From NCBI GenBank assembly GCA_021325335.1, contig JAJPHJ010000131.1, positions 1-42,900 on the forward strand: DNA of 42,900 nt, written 5' to 3'. The notes beneath the pieces are model-generated. The model searched no databases. It saw only the letters and a list, made by a program, of their open reading frames with translations, and had not been told where the DNA came from. A program made the position numbers and the translations under genes. Positions 1 through 7,667 of the stretch are shown in pieces (position 1 is the stretch's first letter; each line of letters opens with the position of its first letter). The DNA is from Pseudomonadota bacterium (GTDB lineage: Bacteria; Vulcanimicrobiota; Vulcanimicrobiia; Eremiobacterales; Eremiobacteraceae).

Positions 1-995
1 GACTCCACGAGGGAGACGATCGGCGTAGCGTCCGACATCTTGCGCAGCGTCTCAAGATCTTCGACCTCTTGGTGCTCCTGGCCCAAACCCTCGGCGGCGA
101 CGCTCGGCAGACCTTGAAGAAGCCGATCGACCGAGTGCAATGTCGTTCCATGGTAGACCTCATCGATCGCCTTCTCGACGTCTTCGATGAGCGCGAAGCG
201 GATCTCGACTTGATGCTTGGCTCGCAGCAAGATCAGGTCGAGCGTGGGCAGGTCGAGCGGATCCGCCATGGCCACGGTGAGCTTGTCGTCGTCCAAACGC
301 ACGGGCACGATATAGCCAGTGGTCGCGACGCTGACGGGAATTGTGTCGGAGGCGTTGGGGTCGGGACGGCTGCGGCCGAGGTCGATATACGGCACGCCGA
401 AGATGGAACCCAGGAACTCGTCGAGCCCTTCTTCGGTCGTCAACCCCGATTCGATGATCGCTTCCTTGAGCGGGCGGCCTTCGTGCAGCCGAGCGTAGAG
501 CAATTTATCCGTGTCGAGCGGCGTGAGCTTGTGCGCCTGCTCGATGCGCCGGATGATGCGCATGTAGTACGCGTGGTGCGTCGGCGTGAGCGGTTCGGAG
601 CCTTGCGAGCGGATCTCATCGTCGATCGGCTTGGAGAAGATCTGTTCCCCGTTCGAGGGCGAGTAGATCGCTTCGAAAAGCGAGAAACGCTCGCTCGAGC
701 CGAGGTTTTGGAAGTGCGCGCCGTAGATCGTCGCGCCTTCAGGACCCGGTTCGCGCCAGACGATTTCGATGGGCGCGCGGACCTGCTCGCCACTGGGGAT
801 GGAGATCTGCGCGATGCCATGGGTGCCGATGGAGAAGTCGGCGCCCGTCGAGAGGCGCAAGCCGCCCGCGCTGATATCTGAAGCAAGGCCTTCGGCCGTG
901 GTCCCGTCATCGGTGCGGATGCTGACGGGCAGCTTGAGGCGACGGCGTTGATAACGGCGCCTTACGCGTTCAGTTTCTTTCGCCGCGCGTTTCAA
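1..995 (-). CDS. PilZ-MshEN-GspE/PilB-type ATPase, N-terminal part (cut by window edge)
   Basis: Read on the minus strand from a TTG at 995, preceded by GGAGGT about 10 bases upstream; the frame stays open to base 1, giving 331 residues. Residues about 10-110 look like a PilZ domain (cyclic-di-GMP binding), beginning with an arginine-rich stretch, RRRYQRRRLKLPVSIR, and followed by a DISAGGLRL motif. Residues about 130-310 match the N-terminal domain of GspE/PilB/MshE ATPases (FGVPYIDL, then VAMADPLDLPTLDLI). The last residues, DATPIVSLVE, are the usual entry to the GspE ATPase core, which must lie beyond the window. Inference: a type IV pilus or type II secretion motor ATPase with PilZ placed in front. 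I chose this start because a stop lies about 60 bases upstream and the SD is the best available. Confidence 0.75.
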   Translation of the reverse strand, partial: MKRAAKETERVRRRYQRRRLKLPVSIRTDDGTTAEGLASDISAGGLRLSTGADFSIGTHGIAQISIPSGEQVRAPIEIVWREPGPEGATIYGAHFQNLGSSERFSLFEAIYSPSNGEQIFSKPIDDEIRSQGSEPLTPTHHAYYMRIIRRIEQAHKLTPLDTDKLLYARLHEGRPLKEAIIESGLTTEEGLDEFLGSIFGVPYIDLGRSRPDPNASDTIPVSVATTGYIVPVRLDDDKLTVAMADPLDLPTLDLILLRAKHQVEIRFALIEDVEKAIDEVYHGTTLHSVDRLLQGLPSVAAEGLGQEHQEVEDLETLRKMSDATPIVSLVE

Positions 996-1139
996 AAGGA
1001 CACGTACCTCCACTGGGGGGAGCTGAGCAGCGACCTGGGTGAGCAGCTATATGACAGCATCGGTCATCCTGATGTGACAGGACAGGCGGCCTGCCCGCCG
1101 TGGCCTTTATCCTTCGCCCGTTTTTGTCCCGCTTTTCGG

Positions 1140-2063
1140 CTAGCCAAGGGCTCCGACGAGCTCGCGGACTGCTTCGGCGCTGCGCTGCAAAGCCCGCTCT
1201 TCTTCTGCAGTCAGTTTGACCTGGAAAATACTCTCAAGGCCCCTAGCGCTGAGCTTGCAGGGCACGCCGACGAAGAGGTCGCGGATGCCGAATTCGCCTT
1301 GCAGATACGCCGCACACGGTAAGATCTTGTGCTTGTCTTTCAGGATCGCATCGACCATCTCACAGATCGCTCGCGACGGGGCGTAGTAGGCACTCCCGGT
1401 TTTCAACAACGCGACGATTTCGCCGCCGCCTCCAGCAGTGCGCTTCACGAGCCGTTCGATCGTGGCCGCATCCATGAGCTCCGTGATGGGCACGCCGGCC
1501 ACCGTGGAGAACCGCGGCAGCGGTACCATCTGATCGCCGTGGCCGCCGAGGACGAAGGACGAGACGTTGTCCACGCTGACGTTCAGCTCGGCCGCGATGA
1601 AGGCCGAAAAACGCGCGGAGTCAAGCACGCCGGCCATCCCCAGCACGCGCTCGCGCGGGAAGCCGCTCTTGCGGCGTGCGACCTCGCACATCGCGTCGAG
1701 CGGATTCGTCACGACGATGAGGATGGTGTTCGGCGAGAGCTTCACGACCTGCTCGGTTGCCGTTCCCACGATTTCTGCGTTCGCGCGCAACAAGTCGTCG
1801 CGGCTCATGCCGGGTTTGCGCGGGAAACCGGCCGTGATGACGACGATGTCCGAATCCGCCGTCTTGGCATAATCGTTCGCGCCCACCACGGAGACGTCGC
1901 TGCCTTCGACGGCAAGCGCCTGGAGCAGGTCGAGCGCTTTGCCCTGCGGCACGCCCTCGACGACGTCCACGAGCACCACGTCGGCGAGCTCTTTGGCGGC
2001 GATCCAGTGCGCCGCAGTCGCCCCGACGTTGCCGGCCCCGACAATGGTAACCTTTTTCCGCAT
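1140..2063 (-). CDS. mdh: malate dehydrogenase (LDH-like type)
   Basis: 307 aa, the usual length for the LDH-type malate dehydrogenase, which oxidises malate to oxaloacetate with NAD in the TCA cycle. It opens with the Rossmann motif [10 protein letters not shown], followed by an acidic residue in VLVDVVEG (NAD preference). Substrate-site arginines lie in [19 protein letters not shown] follows, and the catalytic histidine is in [10 protein letters not shown]. The [11 protein letters not shown] loop is the malate rather than lactate version. ATG at 2063 is preceded by GAGGTG at 7-bp spacing. The gene is divergent from citrate synthase across about 110 bp, so the two TCA genes probably share a control region. 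Confidence 0.95.
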   Translation of the reverse strand: MRKKVTIVGAGNVGATAAHWIAAKELADVVLVDVVEGVPQGKALDLLQALAVEGSDVSVVGANDYAKTADSDIVVITAGFPRKPGMSRDDLLRANAEIVGTATEQVVKLSPNTILIVVTNPLDAMCEVARRKSGFPRERVLGMAGVLDSARFSAFIAAELNVSVDNVSSFVLGGHGDQMVPLPRFSTVAGVPITELMDAATIERLVKRTAGGGGEIVALLKTGSAYYAPSRAICEMVDAILKDKHKILPCAAYLQGEFGIRDLFVGVPCKLSARGLESIFQVKLTAEEERALQRSAEAVRELVGALG

Positions 2064-2172
2064 GAAGACACACCTCGAGCGCGCAAAAGCAGACTTTTCC
2101 TGCATGGCTTTTTGAGGGGGTTGAGAGTGGACCTTCGGCCGCTGCGCGAATGGTCACAACGAGGTGCCATCG

Positions 2173-3339
2173 ATGACGACTACAGCCACGACTCAGCCGC
2201 AACCGCAGCCTTCCTCCGGCCTTCGCGGCGTGGTGGTCGGCGATACGCGGATCTCGTACGTCGACGGCGAGCGCGGGCATCTTATCTACCGCGGCATCGA
2301 CATTCACGACCTCGCGGCCCATTCGACCTTCGAGGAGGTCGCGTATCTGCTCTGGTTTCAGGCGCTGCCGACGCGCGTCAACCTCGACGCCTTTCGCGCG
2401 GACCTTGCGAGCCAGCGGACCTTGCCCGACCCCGTCCTTCATATCCTCGGGGAAGTTCCGAAAACGGCGACCCCGATGGACATCTTGCGCACCGCGGTCT
2501 CGGCGATCGGGCTGTTCGATCCCAAGGCCAAGGACATCACCCCCGCGGCGACCCTCGAGAAGTCCAAACGGCTGACCGCGGTCTTCCCAACCATCCTCGC
2601 GTCTTTTTACCGGCTGAGCCAAGACAAGCCAATCGTCGCGCCGCGCGCGGACCTCGATACGGCCTCGAACTTCCTCTTCATGTTCACGGGCCAAGTGCCG
2701 GACGCGCAAGCATCGCGGCTGCTCGACGCCGCGCTCGTGCTCCACGCCGATCACGGCATGAACGCCTCAACGTTCGCGGCGATCGTGACTGCGGCGACCG
2801 AGGCGGATATGTACGGCGCTGTGACTTCAGCAGTCGCCACCCTCAAAGGGCGCCTCCATGGCGGCGCCAACGAGGGCGTCATCGCGAATCTCCTCGAGAT
2901 CGGCAAACCCGAGGCGATCGAAGGCTGGGTCGAGCGCAAGCTCGCGAACCACGAAAAGATCATGGGCTTCGGTCATGCGGTGTACAAGACGAACGATCCG
3001 CGGGCCATCGATCTCAAGAAGATCGCAAAGGAAGCCGGCCAGCGTGCCGGATCCACGCAATGGGTTGACATGACGGAACGCATGGAGCGCGCCGTCTGGG
3101 ATCAGCGCAAGCTGTATGCCAACGTGGACTTGTACAGCGCTTCCGTGTATTACACGCTTGGCATCCCGCCCACGTACTTCACACCGGTATTTGCCATGAG
3201 CCGGGTCGCCGGATGGTGTGCCCATCTGATCGAGCAGTACGCAAATAACAAGCTTATCCGGCCGGGCGAGAACTATGTCGGTGCGAAAGAAGTCCGCTAC
3301 GTCCCCATCGCAGAGCGCAAGGCGGACGTCACCGTCTAG
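2173..3339 (+). CDS. gltA: citrate synthase
   Basis: 388 aa, the size of short bacterial citrate synthases, which condense acetyl-CoA and oxaloacetate. Family signatures are visible in order: YRGIDIHDLA near the N terminus, the active-site histidine region HADHGMNASTF, LHGGANEGVI, the second histidine in GFGHAVYKTNDPRA, and the C-terminal NVDLYSASVYYTLGIP with the catalytic aspartate. ATG at 2173 has GAGGTG six bases upstream; a GTG at 2164 overlaps that SD and is less likely. A 2-methylcitrate synthase activity cannot be excluded from sequence alone, but the divergent mdh favours the TCA role. It converges on the anti-sigma gene with only 14 bp between stops. Confidence 0.93.
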   Translation: MTTTATTQPQPQPSSGLRGVVVGDTRISYVDGERGHLIYRGIDIHDLAAHSTFEEVAYLLWFQALPTRVNLDAFRADLASQRTLPDPVLHILGEVPKTATPMDILRTAVSAIGLFDPKAKDITPAATLEKSKRLTAVFPTILASFYRLSQDKPIVAPRADLDTASNFLFMFTGQVPDAQASRLLDAALVLHADHGMNASTFAAIVTAATEADMYGAVTSAVATLKGRLHGGANEGVIANLLEIGKPEAIEGWVERKLANHEKIMGFGHAVYKTNDPRAIDLKKIAKEAGQRAGSTQWVDMTERMERAVWDQRKLYANVDLYSASVYYTLGIPPTYFTPVFAMSRVAGWCAHLIEQYANNKLIRPGENYVGAKEVRYVPIAERKADVTV

Positions 3340-3353
3340 GGACGCCGGTTAGC

Positions 3354-4184
3354 CTACAGCGTCTCTTGCATGACGAAGGGACCTGAGGGCAGAGCGCTGC
3401 CCCCCATTGGCTCCATCGAAAAAGCGATCACATCGCCCGTTCGCACACGCATCGGGATTGTCGTCTGCATGCCATGGCCCGGCAGCACGATACCGCCGCG
3501 GTGCACTTTGCCCGCCCGCACGAGCCAAACTTGATAAACCATCCCAGCTTTGCCCGGTGCCGGCATGTCCGTCACGATCATGGCGTGAGACGTATGCGGC
3601 GGCTGGATCACCTTGACGGGCATGCGCTTCCCTGTCTTGGTGATGCTGAAATCCCAGACCTGAGATTGATCGATGAAGGCCACCGCATTTGACAGCGCTT
3701 CTGTGGTGACTGGATACACCCGATAAGAATTCTCGGCGGCCAACGGCAGCGGGCGAACGCGCTGCGCCAGATCTGCCAGCATGCGAGTGCGTTCGCCCTC
3801 GACACCGATGAAGATGCCGACCACGATGCATGCGGTCGCCAAGCCGAGCCACCCCGCCACGCCGGCCCACGCGGGTAACGGACGGTGCCAGAAATCGTGC
3901 TTCGGGGCGCGCTCTTCTTGGGAGACGAGAGTGCGGCGAAGGATCGCCTCGGCGCGATCTTCGCCTTTGCTCGCGCTCAGAATGCGTGCCCGAAGACCGC
4001 TCGAGGGCTCGACGGTCGCGGCGGCCAGCGGCAACACTCCCACCACATCTTTGAGCTCGGCGATCTCCTGCCGGCACGCGCCGCAGGTCGCCACGTGCGC
4101 TTCGAGCTCGTGCGCCTCTTCCGGCGTTAAGGCGCCGAGCACGTACGCGCCCGCGCTTTCCTCGACGTGGCGCTCGTCGCTCAT
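3354..4184 (-). CDS. zinc-motif anti-sigma factor, RskA family
   Basis: 276 aa. The N-terminal cytoplasmic part has the zinc anti-sigma signature HxxxCxxC (HVATCGAC) after the helix GAYVLGALTPEEAHELE. One membrane segment (GVAGWLGLATACIVVGIFIGV) is followed by an extracytoplasmic RskA-type domain ending VRTGDVIAFSMEPMGGS. Proteins of this family bind and silence a partner ECF sigma factor and release it on an envelope signal. ATG at 4184 overlaps the sigma stop codon as ATGA, so translation is probably coupled and the partners made in balance. The inducing signal cannot be told from sequence. Confidence 0.9.
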   Translation of the reverse strand: MSDERHVEESAGAYVLGALTPEEAHELEAHVATCGACRQEIAELKDVVGVLPLAAATVEPSSGLRARILSASKGEDRAEAILRRTLVSQEERAPKHDFWHRPLPAWAGVAGWLGLATACIVVGIFIGVEGERTRMLADLAQRVRPLPLAAENSYRVYPVTTEALSNAVAFIDQSQVWDFSITKTGKRMPVKVIQPPHTSHAMIVTDMPAPGKAGMVYQVWLVRAGKVHRGGIVLPGHGMQTTIPMRVRTGDVIAFSMEPMGGSALPSGPFVMQETL

Positions 4185-4759
4185 GAGTTCGCTCCGATCT
4201 CCTGGGAAGCGAGCATCGCCCGCAGTTTCTGCAGCCCGATCCGCATCCGTCCTTTCACCGTGCCCAAAGGCACGCCCATCAATGCCGCGATCTCCGATTG
4301 CGTGTAACCGGAAAAGTACGCAAGCTCGATGCTCTTCTTCTGCTCGATCGGAAGCCGCTCGAGTGCGCGGCGCACGATATCGCCGCGCGCGTTGTTCCAA
4401 GCCTGCTGCCAGATGCTCGGCTTGGCCAAGTCCTCTCGGTTTTCGGGGAGATCCTCGTAGGGAATCGTCGAGCCCGAGGAGGCGGTGCTGCGCAAGCGGT
4501 CGATCGAGCGGTGATGGACGATGGAGAGCAACCAGGTCCGGGGAGCCCCGCGCTCCCGCCGATAGGTCGTTGCCTGGCGCCAGACCGAGAGAAAGGCGTC
4601 CTGAACGACGTCTTCTGCGGTCCCGCGGTCTCCTACGATCCGGTAAGCGAGGGAAAACGCGACCTTACCGTAGCGGTCGTAGAGCTCCTCGAGCGCAGAA
4701 AGGTCGCGCTGCGCGAGCGCGGCCAGCATCTCGTCGTCGCTGCGGTCTCCGGTCGTCAC
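4181..4759 (-). CDS. ECF-type RNA polymerase sigma factor (SigK-like)
   Basis: 192 aa. Region 2 is clear: ALEELYDRYGKVAFSLAYRI, then DVVQDAFLSVWRQ, then WLLSIVHHRSIDRLR. After a linker, region 4 reads LERLPIEQKKSIELAYFSGYTQSEIAA followed by the helix-turn-helix LMGVPLGTVKGRMRIGLQKLR. It directs RNA polymerase to a stress or envelope regulon and is expected to be held by the anti-sigma factor encoded immediately downstream with a 4-bp overlap. The GTG start at 4759 has a strong AGGAGG five bases upstream. The pairing with an RskA-type partner puts it near the SigK/ECF19 group (inference). Confidence 0.93.
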   Translation of the reverse strand: MTTGDRSDDEMLAALAQRDLSALEELYDRYGKVAFSLAYRIVGDRGTAEDVVQDAFLSVWRQATTYRRERGAPRTWLLSIVHHRSIDRLRSTASSGSTIPYEDLPENREDLAKPSIWQQAWNNARGDIVRRALERLPIEQKKSIELAYFSGYTQSEIAALMGVPLGTVKGRMRIGLQKLRAMLASQEIGANS

Positions 4760-4783
4760 CCTGCCTCCTCTCGGCCTAAGAGT

Positions 4784-4811
4784 ACTACGGAATTCGGGGC
4801 CTTACGGATGC
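4784..4811 (-). promoter_or_regulatory. possible autoregulated ECF promoter upstream of the sigma gene
   Basis: On the minus strand GCATCC (4806-4811) and CGTAGT (4784-4789) are separated by 16 bases, about 25 bp upstream of the sigma start. Many ECF promoters have an A/T-CC type -35 and a CGTA-type -10 at this spacing, and ECF operons often self-activate. This rests on motif reading only. Confidence 0.35.
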
Positions 4812-4938
4812 AAGCCTTAGCGACACGGGCCGGCTTGCACGTGTCCGGTCAAGCCGGGATGCTCGGGTCCCCCACCACCTTGTCCGACAAAGGTGCCGAG
4901 CGCGCCGTCACCGACTCCGTCCAGCTAGTTTAACAACG

Positions 4939-5011
4939 CTGGGGCGGTAGGACTCGAACCTACGCATGCCAGATCCAAAGTCTGGTGCCTTACCAACTTG
5001 GCGACGCCCCA
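4939..5011 (-). tRNA. tRNA-Gln(UUG)
   Basis: The minus strand folds as a full cloverleaf: acceptor TGGGGCG/CGCCCCA, D arm with TTGGTAA, anticodon stem CCAGA/TCTGG with loop CTTTGGA (anticodon TTG), and T arm GTAGG-TTCGAGT-CCTAC. The U1-A72 pair and G73 are the known glutamine identity elements. CCA is not encoded. The 5' half is duplicated 3.1 kb away (8088-8125), so the gene is the target of an insertion on its promoter side. Confidence 0.97.
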
Positions 5012-5139
5012 TCAATGTTATGCTGTAAGGGTTTCCTGTTCGAGGTGGCGACCAATATTCCTTAGCGGGCTTCTTACGGTGCGGGTGCCACTTGGGTTTG
5101 TTTCACGGATAACTCGAGATATTATGGTGCGAGGGTCCG

Positions 5140-5853
5140 TTGAACCGGAAAAGCCAAACAGATAAGGTGAAACCGAAGGAAACAGAGTTTCTTTTCTACC
5201 TGTCGGCTGTTGAGCGCCAAAGGGCGGTGTTCGCTTCGTTATTCGACGCCGCGACGGATGCGCGAACTCTGGCAGATACGCTGGGCGCTTCGAGACTCGT
5301 CGAATCCGGGGAGCCTCCGCCACCGAACTCCTTTGAGGAATCTATATCCAGGCTAAACGCCGCGACGCACATGGCAAGTGAGTGGAACGCATCCTTTGTC
5401 CATGCGGGGGCTATCCTTGTTGCTTCAAACACGTTCGTTCAGAAACTTGCGACGGAGTTAGAAATGACGGCGGCCATCAACCTGAAGGTCGGCCCGGAGT
5501 TTAACGGAGTCTCTTTTTCCGAGTGTCTTTACGCAGGCAGCGCAGCCCTTAGGCACGGGCACCAATGGCCCGCAAGCGATAAGCGTAGAAAACCTCGCAG
5601 GGGCGACAGCATAGCCCTCTTGGCTCAAGCCCTCGGGGGAAACACATCCGCCAACCCCACCCTTGATGTGCTGAACCTGATCTCCGACGCCAAAATTGAC
5701 ACGTTCATGGAGCGTATGCTGAACCTAGCGGATGATATGGCAGAAAAGTCTGGCACTAAATCAGACCTGGACCGAGGGCGCATGTGGATTAAAATCCTGA
5801 AAGACAAGAAACCAGAAACAAATGCTTTTGGGGAACCGCTTCGAAGCGGCTAG
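5140..5853 (+). CDS. hypothetical protein (237 aa) of the tRNA-Gln element
   Basis: Not recognised. The frame begins at TTG 5140 with GAGGGT just upstream and runs 237 residues. The protein is soluble with no signal peptide or membrane segment. The N-terminal half is helix-rich (LYLSAVERQRAVFASLF-like, ending near residue 130). A basic stretch, DKRRKPRRGDS, lies near residues 147-158, and the C-terminal part is charged and helical (DTFMERMLNLADDMAEKSG). It is the first gene inside the element, next to the tRNA, where an integrase is often found, but no recombinase catalytic residues (R-H-R-Y) are arranged in it. An element-specific accessory role is possible; no function is assigned. Confidence 0.6.
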   Translation: MNRKSQTDKVKPKETEFLFYLSAVERQRAVFASLFDAATDARTLADTLGASRLVESGEPPPPNSFEESISRLNAATHMASEWNASFVHAGAILVASNTFVQKLATELEMTAAINLKVGPEFNGVSFSECLYAGSAALRHGHQWPASDKRRKPRRGDSIALLAQALGGNTSANPTLDVLNLISDAKIDTFMERMLNLADDMAEKSGTKSDLDRGRMWIKILKDKKPETNAFGEPLRSG

Positions 5854-6042
5854 ATGTCTTTGGTATATCTCCACTCGGTGTAGTGACCAGCGCGCTGTCG
5901 CTTGACTATCCATCCGTCACCGATGCGAATAGTGTCTCCGACCAAACATGACGGATCCGCGCCGTCCATGAGCATCGCCTTGCGAACGGCATCTGAGCGC
6001 CCGTCAAATCAACCGCAAGAGCACCAGCAGTTCGTACTCCTA

Positions 6043-6085
6043 CGGAGGCATTGTCGCTTAAAGCCGGAGGCATTGTCGCTTAAGC
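6043..6085. repeat. short tandem duplication, 22-bp unit
   Basis: CGGAGGCATTGTCGCTTAA occurs at 6043 and again at 6065, head to tail (units 22 and 21 bp). The second copy contains the antitoxin stop codon, so the duplication lies just past the end of the antitoxin gene. Confidence 0.8.
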
Positions 6086-6433
6086 CGCGCAGGCCACGGT
6101 TACTTTGCCAGCGCGTTTCTGGTGGCTGTTACCAATTGATATGTTTACGTCTCGGCCTAGTGCTGTAAGGTAGTGGATGAGCGCATCAGTCGAAAAAAGA
6201 GACAAGCGTCCGTTAATTAGAGCTGACACTCTTGGTTGGTCCACACACAACCTTTTTGCAGCTTCCACTTGAGTTAAGCCGAGCTGTCTAATTGCGTGAG
6301 AGACAGCTGCCGCCAGCTCGGCTTTGGCCAAGCGCTCCTTAGGATTAGATAGTCCCAAATCAGCAAAGACATTGTTGCTGCCCTTTTTGACTGTAGTACT
6401 ATTTCTTACGTTCTTCTTGATATTGTTTCTCAT
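6080..6433 (-). CDS. HigA-like antitoxin, XRE/HTH_37 family
   Basis: 117 aa. The core, FADLGLSNPKERLAKAELAA, followed by a helix-turn-helix (GLTQVEAAKRLCVDQPRVSALINGR) and LFSTDALIHYLTALGRDVNI, is the typical HTH_37 antitoxin layout. These proteins neutralise a RelE/HigB-type toxin by binding it and repress their own operon. The first 20 or so residues are basic and probably disordered; starts further in are possible. It overlaps the upstream toxin gene by 35 bp, so the order is toxin then antitoxin, as in higBA systems. Confidence 0.88.
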   Translation of the reverse strand: MRNNIKKNVRNSTTVKKGSNNVFADLGLSNPKERLAKAELAAAVSHAIRQLGLTQVEAAKRLCVDQPRVSALINGRLSLFSTDALIHYLTALGRDVNISIGNSHQKRAGKVTVACAA

Positions 6434-6767
6434 AATGCCTTCTCGCCTCTCTTAGGCGCCGCTCTATCAAAGCTAGTTCATGTTTCGGAGTAGATATGCC
6501 CCTTGTTGACTTCTTCTCAAATGCGTGAAGTACGTAAACGGCCTCCGGGAAGCTTACCGTATACATCACTCGATAAGCATCCGACTCATAGGCCTCGCGC
6601 ACTTCGTGCACGTCCCTTAAATTACCGTGCATTCTGTGCGCGTTAGGATGCTTATCTCCAATTTGAGCTAGATGCAGAGCGTATCCCATCACTTCCTTAA
6701 CATCATCTGGGAAACTGCTCAGGTCCCCCAAAGTTGAACCTACCCAAAATATCGGTTTTCTATCCAC
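6399..6767 (-). CDS. HigB-like toxin, Gp49/DUF891 (RelE superfamily)
   Basis: 122 aa. The fold signatures are SSFPDDVKEVMGYALHLAQIG, then a strand-rich core with the basic pattern HEVREAYESDAYRVMYTV, then VYVLHAFEKKSTRGISTPK and a charged C-terminal helix. This is the Gp49-like branch of RelE-type mRNA interferases, which cleave mRNA at the ribosome when free of antitoxin. Arg, Tyr and Lys residues of the usual active surface are kept, so the toxin appears intact. The start is GTG 6767 with AGGA close upstream. It sits inside the tRNA-Gln element, where it may stabilise the insertion (inference). Confidence 0.88.
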   Translation of the reverse strand: MDRKPIFWVGSTLGDLSSFPDDVKEVMGYALHLAQIGDKHPNAHRMHGNLRDVHEVREAYESDAYRVMYTVSFPEAVYVLHAFEKKSTRGISTPKHELALIERRLREARRHYEKQYQEERKK

Positions 6768-6781
6768 TTCGTCCTATAAGC

Positions 6782-6825
6782 ATTATATCAGAACTTATAT
6801 ATAGCCACAATATGGTAAAATTTAC
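6782..6825 (-). promoter_or_regulatory. promoter and palindromic operator of the toxin-antitoxin operon
   Basis: On the minus strand TTGTGG (6805-6810) and TATAAT (6782-6787) are exactly 17 bp apart, a good sigma-70 promoter about 15 bp before the toxin start. Just upstream of the -35 is the perfect 11-bp palindrome GTAAAATTTAC (6815-6825), which continues as TAT/ATA with one unpaired base. This is a likely binding site for the HTH antitoxin. The stretch is markedly AT-rich. Confidence 0.6.
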
Positions 6826-7035
6826 ATAGCGGGACAACGGTCGACTTCGCCCGTTTACTCCCTTTAGGACGCCGCGCCAACACGTCGTTCGATTCTATCC
6901 GCGATCCCTACGCCGCCAACAGCTCCGGGCGACGACCGCGGTTAGCCGTTACAGGAGCGCCGGGCGCGTCGAACGAACGTTCGAACCTGGGCATTTGCCT
7001 CATTATCTCATGGTTAGTAAGAGGCTCGGTGTTCA

Positions 7036-7149
7036 ATGAGCAACAGACAGATTCTCGGATTGGTCGGCGCAATCAGCGGTGCCGTCGTCCTCTACTATGA
7101 TGCTAAACAAGAGTGGAAGTGGATGAAGTGGCTTTTCGGCCAGCGTTGA
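7036..7149 (+). CDS. small membrane protein (37 aa)
   Basis: ATG 7036 to TGA 7147-7149. The product has a polar start, one hydrophobic stretch (ILGLVGAISGAVVLYY), then a tryptophan- and lysine-rich tail (EWKWMKWLFGQR). It would be a single-span peptide with a basic, aromatic end. GAGG lies about 11 bases upstream, a weak ribosome site. Its stop overlaps a TTG in the frame of the next gene (TTGA at 7146), so the two may be translationally coupled. No family is recognised, and short length keeps confidence modest. Confidence 0.4.
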   Translation: MSNRQILGLVGAISGAVVLYYDAKQEWKWMKWLFGQR

Positions 7150-7664
7150 GCGAGAGGCATCCGGAGCACGGTGATCTTCAAAGGTCATACTGCCCACGGT
7201 GCTTCCACTCCGTGTTCAATCACCAGCCCGCTCCTTGGCGCTGCAAGCAGGTCATCGTCGCCACGGGTGAGATGATTAGCCCCGTATCCGTCGCGGTTCA
7301 AGGCGCGATGTGCGGCTGCGAACTTACGGACGATGAGGTGCTGGCAGCGACGCTTATACCGCCGCACCCATCCTCAATGTCGGATGTGTTTGCTCGTGAG
7401 AAAGCGATAGACATAGAAACGGCGCTCGACCTACAACGCTTCTTGGGGACGGGCGCTCATGTAGCTTCGTTCGCAGAGGTCTCAGGGCAACTCAGGATTC
7501 GGTTCTCAAGTGAGTCCGAGGACTGCGAGGTTCCAACGCGCATGTCAGACCTTAAGAGCGGACATTTCGTAGAAATCGAGGGCATCCTCAACGGTCAGAT
7601 TAGTGCGGCCAATCGTGCACGTCGCCGCCGCGTCGGCAACGTTCCGTACTGGGACAGGCGATAG
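7113..7664 (+). CDS. hypothetical protein with cysteine pairs (183 aa or shorter)
   Basis: Not recognised. The open frame starts at GTG 7113 inside the preceding small gene; TTG 7146, whose TTGA overlaps that gene's stop, is an alternative start giving about 172 aa. The N-terminal third has YCPRCFHSVFNHQPAPWRC and then CGCEL, an arrangement of Cys and His that could hold zinc. The rest is mixed, with an acidic region (SSESEDCEVP) and a basic end (RARRRRVG). The gene is followed after 3 bp by the interrupted CPxCG frame, suggesting one transcript. It belongs to the tRNA-Gln element. Confidence 0.55.
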   Translation: MEVDEVAFRPALSERHPEHGDLQRSYCPRCFHSVFNHQPAPWRCKQVIVATGEMISPVSVAVQGAMCGCELTDDEVLAATLIPPHPSSMSDVFAREKAIDIETALDLQRFLGTGAHVASFAEVSGQLRIRFSSESEDCEVPTRMSDLKSGHFVEIEGILNGQISAANRARRRRVGNVPYWDRR

Positions 7665-7667
7665 GAT

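Noticed and set aside
69-881. 270-codon plus-strand frame at the left end
   Set aside because: It is the antisense shadow of the PilZ-GspE-type gene, whose minus-strand translation carries clear domain motifs.
1080-1110. Terminator after mdh
   Set aside because: GGCGG/CCGCC can form a short stem on the minus strand but no run of T follows.
1329-3068. 579-codon plus-strand frame spanning mdh and the start of citrate synthase
   Set aside because: It is an artefact of high GC; the two real genes in other frames are unambiguous.
5140-5853. Integrase of the tRNA-Gln element
   Set aside because: The 237-aa product has no R-H-R-Y or serine recombinase arrangement that I can see.
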